A stretch of DNA of 11,486 bases. Source: UBA8517 sp964606975 (lineage in GTDB: Bacteria; Patescibacteriota; Microgenomatia; UBA8517). Numbering within the stretch: the stretch's first letter is position 1; every line of letters starts with the position of its first letter. The translations under genes and the position numbers were made by a program. The stretch spans positions 1 to 11,486 of the forward strand of contig CAZSGY010000003.1 in assembly GCA_964606975.1 (NCBI GenBank), read 5' to 3'. Positions 1-7,214 of the stretch are shown here, piece after piece. A model generated the notes under the pieces. It had not been told where the DNA came from, searched no databases, and saw nothing but the letters and a program-made list of their open reading frames with translations.

Positions 1-971
1 TAAAAAGCGCCGCATTTATAATTAAAAACCGGCCGAATGTTGTATATGTTACAACATTCACAGCAGGTATGGCTGCCGTGGCTTTAAAAACCGTACTGAC
101 ATATAAAATAGTTTTTCACTACCATGGAAGTAGAATACCCCCGAGATTTATTGAATCAACTTTCATACACAGAACAAGTCAGAAAATAAAATATTTCGTC
201 ACCCGCATTTTGCATGAGATTGTTATTAACGGTGTCGATAAAATTATAGTACCATCAGAATTTACCAGGAAAAATTTTTTAGGAAAATTTAAAGTTAGCG
301 AAAACACAGTGCAGATTATCCCCAACGGAATAGATTTGCAAAGGTTTGATAGTTTAAAAAAAACCTCCCATATTCTTTACAAAAAGTTAAGTGATGAGAT
401 GCGGAATACATTTGTCATTACCACGATTGGAAGATTTAATAAGGATAAAAATTTGGTTGCAGTTATAAAGTCCTTTGCTAAATTTTCAAGTCTTTTAAAG
501 AAACCAACGGTTCTGATACTTCTCTGTCCCCACCCCACCACAACAGCGGAAAAATCATATAGAAAGACGTTATTAGATTTGATATCTGTTTTAAAAGTCG
601 GTGACAAAATATACTTGATTGAGGGCAGGAAAAGTCTGGAGGCTTATTACCGGGTATCCGATTTGGTTATTTCTCTATCAAAAGTTGAAAATTTCCCAAT
701 ATCCATGCTTGAATCGTTCGCTTCCGGCGTGGTGTATAGTGCATATCCTGCCGGAGAAATCAAATCAATTTTAAGACGCATCGATCCGGTATTGTTAATC
801 GAGGAATCGGGTGAGGATAAGATAGCCGCACACCTAATGAGGATGGTTAGTTTGTCAAAAAACAAAAAAGCGGAAATTGTAAATAATCAGTGTAAATTTG
901 TAGAAAACTTTTCGATCAAAAAAACTTCTTCAAAAGTCTACAAACTGATATCGTCATTTTTGGAAATGTAG
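1..971 (+). CDS. GT4-family glycosyltransferase, 5'-truncated by window edge
   Basis: This is the C-terminal part of a retaining GT-B glycosyltransferase (GT4 / Glycos_transf_1), a cytoplasmic or membrane-associated enzyme that adds a sugar from a nucleotide-sugar donor to a growing glycan. The frame is open leftwards from the ATG at 69 to the first base. The 22 codons at 3-68 read like the end of a GT4 N-terminal domain (NRPNVVYVTTFTAGMAA), so the ATG at 69 is internal and the true start lies outside the window. Counting from that ATG, IPNGID is at residues 84-89, TTIGRFNKDKN at 118-128, and the EX7E donor-binding motif is intact as E207-NFPISML-E215. About 322 residues are visible; the family usually has 350-400, so roughly one N-terminal subdomain half is missing. 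It ends in TAG, and its last 34 bp overlap the convergent deacetylase gene. Family call is firm; donor and acceptor are unknown. Confidence 0.88.
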   Translation, partial: KSAAFIIKNRPNVVYVTTFTAGMAAVALKTVLTYKIVFHYHGSRIPPRFIESTFIHRTSQKIKYFVTRILHEIVINGVDKIIVPSEFTRKNFLGKFKVSENTVQIIPNGIDLQRFDSLKKTSHILYKKLSDEMRNTFVITTIGRFNKDKNLVAVIKSFAKFSSLLKKPTVLILLCPHPTTTAEKSYRKTLLDLISVLKVGDKIYLIEGRKSLEAYYRVSDLVISLSKVENFPISMLESFASGVVYSAYPAGEIKSILRRIDPVLLIEESGEDKIAAHLMRMVSLSKNKKAEIVNNQCKFVENFSIKKTSSKVYKLISSFLEM

Positions 972-1714
972 TACCTCTCTTTTATAATCGGGATTTTGTT
1001 GTCGGGAAAGAGAAATTTAATTTGCGATTTATACTTTTTAATCGCAATTTTTCTTAATGATTGCTTTCCGGATTTTATTTCTATTATCGGTTCAAAATTA
1101 TTATTTTTGCTAATAAACTCCTTTTTGCACTTTGCCCTTAAACTGTAGGGAAAATCTTCCCAAAAAATCTTAGGAAAAGGAAGATTTCTGACCAACTCCC
1201 TAACCAAAACGTGATCTGCATGCCCGCCGATTCCAAGAGGGGCAAGTAATATAAACTTTTTCCGTTTTGGAATTATTTTTAGAACCTTAGTTTTTATTTG
1301 GTTGATTAGAAAAATATCTTTTTTGGCAATTTTTCCGGAAAATTGGGATTTGCCATTTGCATATACGGGTTTTTTATCTACAGTTCTCCAGGCTGCATCT
1401 AAAAATCCCAGGTGGACATGTTTGGCTCCGACAAATTTTGTTGCATTAATATCCTCAATTGCCCTTTTATTAAATATATCTACAGGGTTGTCAGACATTG
1501 AGGCTTTTAGAAAGTCTCTGGCCTGGGGAGTAGGTACATTGTCTGTGGCTTTTGTAAAAACTGTTATTATTGTTACGTTTTTATTTTTAAGTTCCAAAAG
1601 CAGATTCGCACAGGAGAAAATTGCATCGTCCAGATGCGGAGAAATAAAAATAAAATAAGAATAATTTGAAAGCAAGTTATTTAACCGCTGAGATATTATA
1701 TGGTTCTTTTTCAT
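938..1714 (-). CDS. PIG-L / LmbE-family zinc-dependent N-acetylglucosaminyl deacetylase
   Basis: This predicted metal-dependent deacetylase (258 aa, normal for PIG-L) removes N-acetyl groups from amino-sugar conjugates, as MshB and PIG-L do. The diagnostic PHxDD motif is at residues 26-30 (PHLDD: metal ligands H27 and D30, probable base D29). The second metal-ligand motif is H165-A-D-H168 in GGHADH. WEDFPYS (185-191) and a KYKSQI stretch near 227-232 also recur in the family. It is the last gene of the minus-strand operon. Its annotated ATG lies 38 bp inside the methyltransferase gene; a TTG at 1675 (residue 14) would start just after that gene's stop, so the first 13 residues are uncertain. 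No Shine-Dalgarno precedes either start. The 3' end overlaps the convergent gene 1 by 34 bp. The substrate is inferred to be an N-acetyl sugar of the locus glycan or its lipid-linked precursor. Confidence 0.88.
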   Translation of the reverse strand: MKKNHIISQRLNNLLSNYSYFIFISPHLDDAIFSCANLLLELKNKNVTIITVFTKATDNVPTPQARDFLKASMSDNPVDIFNKRAIEDINATKFVGAKHVHLGFLDAAWRTVDKKPVYANGKSQFSGKIAKKDIFLINQIKTKVLKIIPKRKKFILLAPLGIGGHADHVLVRELVRNLPFPKIFWEDFPYSLRAKCKKEFISKNNNFEPIIEIKSGKQSLRKIAIKKYKSQIKFLFPDNKIPIIKERYYISKNDDISL

Positions 1715-2576
1715 TAATGTGTTTAATAGTTTTACCTTGGTTTGAAAATACGTTAATTTTCTGAAATTTGTTTTTTATCAAAATTTGAATAAAGTTGTCA
1801 ATCGTGATTGCCTTAATATTATCAAAAACAACACCCATTGCATTTATTGTTTGAAAAATCATCAGACGTCCTTTTGGTTTTAGGATGCGCTCGCATTCTT
1901 TGACAAATACAGCCTTTTTATCAACATAATGAAAAGAGTCTGTGGCCGTGATGGCGTGCAGTGATTTATCCGAAAACGGAAGTCCGTATTTACCGTCTGA
2001 GCAGATAAGCGTGGCTTGCCGACTTGCAAAAAATTTTCTGGCAATCATTAAATTAACAAAAGAGCTATCAATTGCGTATAAATTTTTTGGACCTACTATT
2101 TTTGCAAGAGGCACAAGAAGCTGCCCCACCCCACAACCGAAATCCAGAACTTTTCCCCCTTTTTTTAACATCTTGATTGAGTGTCGCGTTGCTTTGTACG
2201 AATCGCTCCGGGTTCTTTTCAAAATGTACCTTGACCATTTTTTGTCATACCCGGCGATTCTTATCAAGTAAATAAATTTTTTAAAAGAAATCCGGATTTT
2301 GCTATTAAGTAAAAGAAAGGGAATAAGCATTTTTCTGTTTAAATTTAGTAGATTAATGTAAGCAGCCAGCGCCCGACCATGGAGAATATTTTTTACAGCC
2401 ATATTTGCCAATTTATCTCTTTTTAAATATAAAATCCCGTTAATTTCAGGGAATTTATGCTCCTTGCAAGACACCACCCCTGCCCCGTTCATTCTCTTTA
2501 GATATCTAAAATTACTTTTACAAAAAGGGCACTTAATTGCGGGAATGTCCACTGAAGAAATTTTATTTTCGGGCAT
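1677..2576 (-). CDS. class I SAM-dependent methyltransferase with N-terminal zinc ribbon
   Basis: This 299-residue protein is probably a glycan-modifying methyltransferase. The N-terminus carries a Trm112-like zinc ribbon: C16-P-F-C19 and C37-K-E-H40, followed by FPEINGILYL, where such modules usually read FPxxxGIxxL. A helical linker (about 52-130) leads to a Rossmann methyltransferase domain. Motif I is VLDFGCGVG at 143-151; an acidic motif II strand follows (YAID), then SDGKYGLPFSDKSLHAI (motif III/IV region), the post-motif strand DSFHYVDK, and the typical ERILKPKGRLMI. The combination of CPxC ribbon and methyltransferase is common in uncharacterised sugar/lipid methyltransferases and in RlmA-type rRNA enzymes. 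Here the glycan operon makes sugar O-methylation or a similar modification more likely (inference). It overlaps the upstream gene by 14 bp and the downstream deacetylase by 38 bp, implying translational coupling. Ends in TAA. Confidence 0.85.
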   Translation of the reverse strand: MPENKISSVDIPAIKCPFCKSNFRYLKRMNGAGVVSCKEHKFPEINGILYLKRDKLANMAVKNILHGRALAAYINLLNLNRKMLIPFLLLNSKIRISFKKFIYLIRIAGYDKKWSRYILKRTRSDSYKATRHSIKMLKKGGKVLDFGCGVGQLLVPLAKIVGPKNLYAIDSSFVNLMIARKFFASRQATLICSDGKYGLPFSDKSLHAITATDSFHYVDKKAVFVKECERILKPKGRLMIFQTINAMGVVFDNIKAITIDNFIQILIKNKFQKINVFSNQGKTIKHINEKEPYNISAVK

Positions 2577-3432
2577 CTTGTATATCTACTATCGTCGGAT
2601 AAAAACAAATTGCTTCCGTACACACGGGAATGTCTTCATTAATAAGGATGGGCACATCTTTAAAAAGAAAATATTTTCCCTGAATTACGTCTGCAGTTAC
2701 CTCCATAATTAAATACACATCCTTTCTCAAAGGGTCTTGTACAACAAGCACCCGTCCATCTGATGTGGCTACCGTCTTAGTTGCCGGTTTAACGACTTTA
2801 CTTAGGATTTTTATCATTGTATTCCCTTGCAAATCTTTTACTGTGTCTCCTAGGTGTATGGCGTCGGCGACATAGGCGTTTACTCCGGAGGTTCCCAAAT
2901 ATGTTGAATTCTGGTCAATAATTTGTCCCTCAACAATTAATGATTTTTTTTCGATGGAGTCTCCCATTCCGTCAATTTCAACAACCAAAGCGTCAACGGA
3001 TACATTATCTAAGTAAAGAGAAATCTTAGATCCCACCAGGACGGGTGTGCCTTTGTATGAATATTGGTTGTTAGAGCGGCTATACGTGGTTCTCAACCTG
3101 GTTTTTAGAAAAAGTGTCGATCTGCTTGAGACTAATCGATATGAATTAATATCTAAAACCTCTGCCATTGAACGGCCAAAGCCGTCTTTTTCTGTCATTC
3201 CCTTATAAAAAAAATTGTCAACTGAGGGGGCAACGCCAGACGTATCGGCATTATTCGGCGACCAATATGAATAATAAATGTTTTCTTGTCCGACCCTCAG
3301 GGTAACTGTTAAATAGGATGATTTTCTAAAAAAAATAACTGCGAAGATGGTGATACCCAATATTGCAAAAGTGATAAGTAATTTATCGAACAATGCCAAT
3401 TTTTTATATATCACTTTCAGCTTTTTGAACAT
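2563..3432 (-). CDS. single-pass membrane protein with duplicated extracytoplasmic beta-rich domain (DUF4330-like?)
   Basis: No assigned function. The 289-residue protein has a basic N-terminus (KKLKVIYKK), one transmembrane helix at about 18-35 followed by RK, and no other hydrophobic span, so about 250 residues should face outside. This region contains two copies of a beta-rich unit. Residues 64-93 and 181-210 align without gaps at a constant offset of 117 with 12 of 30 identities, sharing TSGV, GxTxKDxxGxxM and a terminal L. The tails also align: GTPVLVGSKISLYL (128-141) with KDVPILINEDIPVC (258-271). The second copy (DGRVLVVQDPLRKDVYLIMEV) resembles my recollection of DUF4330 proteins, which also have an N-terminal helix; this is a weak match. 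Two cysteines, C271 and C276, could form an exported disulfide. It follows the Wzy_C gene by 23 bp, the only gap in this operon, and overlaps the methyltransferase by 14 bp. A role as partner of the ligase/polymerase or as an envelope anchor is inferred from context only. Confidence 0.8.
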   Translation of the reverse strand: MFKKLKVIYKKLALFDKLLITFAILGITIFAVIFFRKSSYLTVTLRVGQENIYYSYWSPNNADTSGVAPSVDNFFYKGMTEKDGFGRSMAEVLDINSYRLVSSRSTLFLKTRLRTTYSRSNNQYSYKGTPVLVGSKISLYLDNVSVDALVVEIDGMGDSIEKKSLIVEGQIIDQNSTYLGTSGVNAYVADAIHLGDTVKDLQGNTMIKILSKVVKPATKTVATSDGRVLVVQDPLRKDVYLIMEVTADVIQGKYFLFKDVPILINEDIPVCTEAICFYPTIVDIQDARK

Positions 3433-3441
3433 TTGAGTCTT

Positions 3442-3470
3442 ATTATACCTGCTTTCTAAAGAAATGCTAA
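3442..3470 (-). promoter_or_regulatory. candidate internal promoter before the duplicated membrane protein gene
   Basis: Read on the minus strand, TTAGCA (3470-3465) and a perfect TATAAT (3447-3442) are 17 bp apart. They sit in the only gap of this operon and the end of the Wzy_C gene. The -10 box ends 9 bp before the ATG at 3432, so a transcript would begin at or within about 3 bases of the start codon. It could uncouple genes 4, 3 and 2 from the Wzy_C gene. Seen as sequence only; activity is inferred. Confidence 0.4.
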
Positions 3471-4859
3471 AGCCAGTATTATTAATTGAAAATTGATATA
3501 AGGTTGGAACAATCCTGCGGTTAAAGTCGCTAAAATTCCGGCCGCCAAACCCAATCCTTCCAAACTGAATTTCGTTTTTGTCAGAAGATTTTTAAAATAT
3601 AAATAAATGAGAGTAAGAAAAAGTAAAAGTGCCGGAATTCCATGTTCGACAATAAGCCGCAAAAACCAATTGTGTACGTCTGCCAAAATTGAAAAATTCG
3701 GGTCTTTGGGGCTAACCAACTTTAATCCCTCGGGAACACTTCTCTCAGACCCGACTCCAAAAACCGGGTTTTTATAAATTAGTTCCAAAGCTTTTTTCGT
3801 TTGTACTTCGCGGAAATATCCCCCACCCTGGCTAAAGGTGAATGCAGATTTTTCAACCCTGGGGAGAATAATAAAAATAAATAATGGTATGGCCAAGAAA
3901 ATAAACCAAGGCAAGTACCTATTTATTTTTTCTGACACCCTGCGCTTCCTTATTTTTTCCAGGACAAAAAGTACAGTAACAACTCCGATAAAAAGTCCGA
4001 TCCAGGAACTTCTACTCAATGTTAATATAATCGCAGCGGTCCCTGCCAGGATGGTTGTGGTAAATAAATAATTCGGTCGTATTAAAAAAAACACAGTGAG
4101 AATAACCAAATAAGAAGATAACCAAATCCCCAACGCATTCGCGTGTCCGAACGTGCCTGACGGGCGAAAAGTAAAAAGAATTTCATCGACCGTACGTCCA
4201 AAATATTCAATACCCTGCTGGGATTCTAAAACTTTTCCAATGGGAGATTTTGCAAAAAATTGTTGAAATGAAATAAAAGATTCAAATATTAAAAGAGCCG
4301 AAAGTAAATATATAAAAATTTTAATAAATTCCTTTTTTCGAACGACGTAAAGTCTTATATAAAAATACACAATCAAAGTCGTCAAACCCGCCAAACTAAA
4401 AAGTAGGGAGAAACTTGGGACGCCCGAACCGGTGTAGTCTGAAATCACCGTCCAAAGAAAATAAAAAACCAAAATCAGTTCATAAGACTTTAATTTGAAA
4501 TTTTTAATTTTCCCATTTGCAAAATCCCGGATTATTACCAGCACCGCAATCGCAGAAAGCATTTGGGTAGAAGTAATTGTAAAACGTGCGAAATATCCAA
4601 AAGGATAAATTTCCAGCGGCAGCACCCCCTTTGGAATTAGCTGAATGGGATAAGATTTTCCGGTAAGAACAATTGTGCTTGCCAAAAGTGCCAGAAGGAG
4701 GCTTAAACGAATATTGCGGATTTTGTAATCGTAAATAAATATAAGGACAAAAAAGGAGGCCGCAACAATATAGTTGCCGGGATTTAGGTACCAAAGCGCA
4801 AGAAAAAAAACAAAAGTTGTTAAAAATATATATGAACTTGTTTTTGTTATAATTGACAT
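3456..4859 (-). CDS. O-antigen ligase / polymerase-like polytopic membrane protein (Wzy_C family)
   Basis: This 467-residue protein with about 11-12 hydrophobic spans belongs to the O-antigen ligase superfamily (WaaL, PglL/TfpO oligosaccharyltransferases, Wzy-type polymerases), which transfers or polymerises undecaprenyl-diphosphate-linked glycans on the outer face of the membrane. Supporting motifs in order are RPSGTFGHAN (232-241), LTLSRSSWIGL (279-289, the family's conserved SR on a helix), YFREVQTKKALELIYKNPVFGVG (about 348-370, split here: R350, then NPVFGVG), and the catalytic-loop signature H396-N397-W-F-L with E405-HG. All are the expected residues of a functional family member. It is the first gene of the minus-strand operon, divergent from gene 6 across 43 bp, with a good candidate promoter reaching into gene 6. 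Sequence alone does not separate ligase, polymerase and protein O-glycosyltransferase activity. Ends in TAG. Confidence 0.88.
   Translation of the reverse strand: MSIITKTSSYIFLTTFVFFLALWYLNPGNYIVAASFFVLIFIYDYKIRNIRLSLLLALLASTIVLTGKSYPIQLIPKGVLPLEIYPFGYFARFTITSTQMLSAIAVLVIIRDFANGKIKNFKLKSYELILVFYFLWTVISDYTGSGVPSFSLLFSLAGLTTLIVYFYIRLYVVRKKEFIKIFIYLLSALLIFESFISFQQFFAKSPIGKVLESQQGIEYFGRTVDEILFTFRPSGTFGHANALGIWLSSYLVILTVFFLIRPNYLFTTTILAGTAAIILTLSRSSWIGLFIGVVTVLFVLEKIRKRRVSEKINRYLPWFIFLAIPLFIFIILPRVEKSAFTFSQGGGYFREVQTKKALELIYKNPVFGVGSERSVPEGLKLVSPKDPNFSILADVHNWFLRLIVEHGIPALLLFLTLIYLYFKNLLTKTKFSLEGLGLAAGILATLTAGLFQPYINFQLIILALAFL
4845..4853 (+). promoter_or_regulatory. candidate extended -10 promoter for the gene 6-7 unit
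   Basis: TGTTATAAT at 4845-4853 is a perfect TATAAT with a TGn extension, inside the first codons of the divergent Wzy_C gene. It would start a transcript near 4860 with a leader of about 43 nt to the ATG at 4903. I see no good -35 at 16-18 bp. A second plus-strand box, GATAAT at 4881-4886, lies closer to the gene and is an alternative. Confidence 0.3.
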
Positions 4860-4881
4860 GCTTTAGAACGATCCTGAATCG

Positions 4882-4909
4882 ATAATATCATCAAAATCAA
4901 CAATGACAA
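4882..4909 (-). promoter_or_regulatory. candidate promoter for the Wzy_C operon
   Basis: On the minus strand, TTGTCA (4909-4904) and TATTAT (4887-4882) each match the sigma-70 consensus at five of six positions, with a 16-bp spacer. The -35 box lies in the first codons of gene 6. Transcription would start near 4875, giving a leader of about 16 nt to the ATG at 4859. This is the best-scoring promoter by eye in the window, but it is a prediction. Confidence 0.45.
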
Positions 4910-6069
4910 ATAACTCACTGGTGGTAATTCCATTTAATCTTCCTTGGGAATGGTCTACTGATTACACGAACCAAACTGCTTACGAATTAGCCAAAAGAGG
5001 CAATACAGTTATCTGCTATATGTGGTCTGAAAAATATTCAATTAGAGAATACATAAGACTTAAAAGAGAATTGAGAGTTGTAAACAAAATAAAGAAAAAC
5101 TTATATGTTTATTATCCTATACTTTATATTCCTTTTCGCAGATACTCGGCAATACTCAAGCTTAATGATCATCTTAATCAATTAATTCTAAAAACATTTT
5201 TACGTATGTTGATACTGAAAAATAAATTTAAATGTAAATTGTTATGGATTTTTGACCCGCGCCTTCAACCATTGACCGGAAGCTTTCGTCGGGAGTGGAA
5301 AGTAATATTTGATTGTGTTGACTATTTTGCTGCAAGCAGTGATAAACAGTCTGAGATAAAAGATTTGCTGAAAAAAGAAAAAAGATTAGTAAAGTCAGCT
5401 GATTTGGTTGTTGCGAATTCAATGGTTTTACAAAAGTATCTTGAAAAATACGGAAAGGCAGTTGAGTTGGTTCCTCAGGGCTTCAGAGTCGACGATTTTA
5501 AAAAAGATCGAAAAAGAAAAGTGGAAATAATCAAACGTCCCGGACGGCCCTTAATCGGTTATGTTGGAGCCATAAATTATCGATTAGATTACAAACTTTT
5601 GTACGATCTTGCTGTTAATAACCAGAATTGGGATTTCGCAATATGGGGACCGGTTTTTGAAAAAAAATTATTGTCAAGGGAATCTTATAAATATTTGTCC
5701 AAGCTAAAAAAATTACCGAATTTAATAGTAGGCAATTCCTTAAAAAAAGATATCCCCGGAATCATCAATCAATTCGATGTTGGGGTTATTCCATACGATA
5801 TAAAGAATAAATTTAATGAATATTCATATCCAATGAAAATCTTTGAGTATTTTTATTTAGGTAAACCAATTGTTTCAACGGACATTATTGAACTTAAACG
5901 TTTCCCTGATATTATCAGCATAGGAAACAATTCTGAACAGTGGCAAAAGATAATCTCAAAAACTCTTTTATCAAAATGGCCGGATGAGAAACGGAAATTC
6001 CAAAAAAGAATGGCAGAAGAAAATTCCTGGTCAAAAAAAGTTAATCAGATATTAAGTTACATAAAATGA
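4903..6069 (+). CDS. GT-B glycosyltransferase (GT4-like, TuaH-type)
   Basis: This 388-residue cytoplasmic glycosyltransferase probably adds one sugar during glycan assembly. It shows the two-domain GT-B layout. The N-terminal half has the FDCVDYFAAS segment (136-145) and ADLVVANS (166-173), where such enzymes go on to read VPxG; here LVPQGFRVDDF is at 189-199. The C-terminal domain starts at RPLIGYVGAINYRLDY (215-230), followed by the WGP turn (248-250), FDVGVIPY (291-298) and YSYPMKIFEYFYLGKPIVST (307-326). The last is the Glyco_trans_1_4 form of the donor site, where only the second glutamate (E315) of the EX7E pair is kept; this is normal for this subgroup. It resembles the family that includes TuaH. 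It is the first gene of a two-gene plus-strand unit and ends in TGA, overlapping the next gene's ATG as ATGA (6066-6069). No Shine-Dalgarno is present. Confidence 0.85.
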   Translation: MTNNSLVVIPFNLPWEWSTDYTNQTAYELAKRGNTVICYMWSEKYSIREYIRLKRELRVVNKIKKNLYVYYPILYIPFRRYSAILKLNDHLNQLILKTFLRMLILKNKFKCKLLWIFDPRLQPLTGSFRREWKVIFDCVDYFAASSDKQSEIKDLLKKEKRLVKSADLVVANSMVLQKYLEKYGKAVELVPQGFRVDDFKKDRKRKVEIIKRPGRPLIGYVGAINYRLDYKLLYDLAVNNQNWDFAIWGPVFEKKLLSRESYKYLSKLKKLPNLIVGNSLKKDIPGIINQFDVGVIPYDIKNKFNEYSYPMKIFEYFYLGKPIVSTDIIELKRFPDIISIGNNSEQWQKIISKTLLSKWPDEKRKFQKRMAEENSWSKKVNQILSYIK

Positions 6070-7214
6070 AAAAAATATTATTTGTAGAGTTTTTACCTAT
6101 AGGTGGATCTTCTGTTTCACTTGGCAATCTTATTACTGCGGCGAAAACAGATTACGAATGTGTACTTTTGTTATCTAAAAAATCGATACTAATTCAAACG
6201 GCAATAAAAGAAAAAATTAAATATTACGTTTACAACGACGAAGCGGTTGACTTAACACAATTCTCAAAATCCCCGGTATCCACCCTCATCAAATATTTGG
6301 GGGTATTATTTTATACTTTTTGGATAACGTTAAAAACAAATCCGGCTCTTATTTACACAAACCACTACATGTGGAGCATATATACAAATTTAGTTGGTTT
6401 TGTTTTAAGAAAGCCTGTGATTATTAATCTTTGTGATGTCTGGCCACTTAGACCAAAGATCTCAAGAATTCTTATGAAATTTAACCGAAGAACGAAATAT
6501 ATAGCAGTTTCAAAATTTGTGTATAACCAGTTTACAAAAGTGTTCAAGGTTCCTAAAAAAAACACAACCTTGATATATGACGGAGTAGACGAAAATATAT
6601 TCAGCCGGCTAAGTATAGGTAAAATAAAATCGAAATATAAAAATAATAAAAAGATTATTTCCTACTTCAGTAGAGTCACGCCGGAGAGGGATATTGAAAT
6701 TTTTATTGATACAGCAGCCTGTTTACTTAAAAATAATAAGAATCTTATTTTTTATCATTGCGGTTATGACCCCGAGAATTCAGATAAAAATTATTTTAAC
6801 GAACTGAACAAAAGAGTTTACGGTCTTGGAATTCAAAAGAATTTTAAATTTATAAAATATTTCAAAAGTGCCGGAAATATTCCCGCTGTGATGAAACGTT
6901 CATTTTTGACAATGGTTCCCGCCAGGCAGTTTGCAATACCGAACGTTGCGATAGAGTCGATGATGTGTGGGACCCCTGCAGTTGCATTTGACATAGGCGG
7001 CAACCCCGAGATCATTATAAATAGTAGTATGGGCACGTTGGTAAAAGTTAACTCACCAGTTCTTTATGCTGATGCTATACAAAGATACTTGATTAACGAA
7101 AGATACTATTTAAATACCAGTATCAAGGCCGCAGAATACACCGGAAAGGCTTTTCCGGTAATTAATAAACATAAGGCAATAATAAAATTAATTAATCAAC
7201 AAATTTTGGAGTAA
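6066..7214 (+). CDS. GT4-family glycosyltransferase, first EX7E glutamate replaced
   Basis: This 382-residue GT-B glycosyltransferase starts with a clear first beta strand and glycine loop (KKILFVEFLPIGGSS, 2-16). Residues 92-121 carry NPALIYTNHYMWS and KPVIINLCDVW, and YIAVSKFV is at 145-152. LIYDGVDENIF (169-179) marks the domain boundary. The C-terminal domain begins with ISYFSRVTPERDIE (198-211). The donor-site stretch FAIPNVAIESMMCGTPAVAFDIGGNPEII (289-317, read in two parts: FAIPNVAIE and MMCGTPAVAFDIGGNPEII) is typical of GT4, but the first glutamate of EX7E is F289 while the second is kept as E297. Loss of the first glutamate is tolerated in some GT4 enzymes, so activity is likely but may be altered. 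Translation is probably coupled to gene 6 by a 4-bp ATGA overlap. The last 19 bp overlap the convergent epimerase gene. A perfect 7-bp hairpin lies in its 3' part (7141-7158). Confidence 0.86.
   Translation: MKKILFVEFLPIGGSSVSLGNLITAAKTDYECVLLLSKKSILIQTAIKEKIKYYVYNDEAVDLTQFSKSPVSTLIKYLGVLFYTFWITLKTNPALIYTNHYMWSIYTNLVGFVLRKPVIINLCDVWPLRPKISRILMKFNRRTKYIAVSKFVYNQFTKVFKVPKKNTTLIYDGVDENIFSRLSIGKIKSKYKNNKKIISYFSRVTPERDIEIFIDTAACLLKNNKNLIFYHCGYDPENSDKNYFNELNKRVYGLGIQKNFKFIKYFKSAGNIPAVMKRSFLTMVPARQFAIPNVAIESMMCGTPAVAFDIGGNPEIIINSSMGTLVKVNSPVLYADAIQRYLINERYYLNTSIKAAEYTGKAFPVINKHKAIIKLINQQILE
7141..7158. other. perfect 7-bp hairpin in the convergent region
   Basis: CCGGAAA (7141-7147) and TTTCCGG (7152-7158) form a perfect stem around the loop GGCT. 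It lies in the coding 3' part of gene 7 and about 38 bp beyond the stop of the convergent epimerase gene. No U-run follows on either strand, so it is not a canonical intrinsic terminator. It may still limit read-through or protect the 3' end of the epimerase operon transcript. Confidence 0.35.

Noticed and set aside
69..71. ATG at 69 as the true start of gene 1
   Set aside because: The frame is open to base 1 and the 22 upstream codons read as GT4 N-terminal domain sequence, so the gene is cut by the window edge.
976..1013. Inverted repeat TCTCTTT...AAAGAGA as a terminator
   Set aside because: The loop is 24 nt, the stem is AT-rich and lies inside the deacetylase coding sequence without a following U-run.
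1327..1345. Near-palindrome around CCGG in the deacetylase gene
   Set aside because: It is explained by AT-rich lysine and isoleucine codons and is off-centre by one base; no regulatory context.
1302..1658. Open frames opposite the deacetylase (1302-1658 +) and methyltransferase (1942-2271 +)
   Set aside because: They lie antisense to genes with strong family motifs, show no recognisable motif and have no start signal; treated as shadows.
4504..4794. Open frame on the minus strand inside the Wzy_C gene
   Set aside because: It is an alternative frame of a clear membrane protein gene; its cysteine-rich, low-complexity translation has no family features.
4853..4858. Perfect TTGACA as a -35 box on the plus strand
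   Set aside because: The nearest -10-like hexamer (GATAAT, 4881-4886) is 22 bp away, too far for a normal spacer; it is probably chance.
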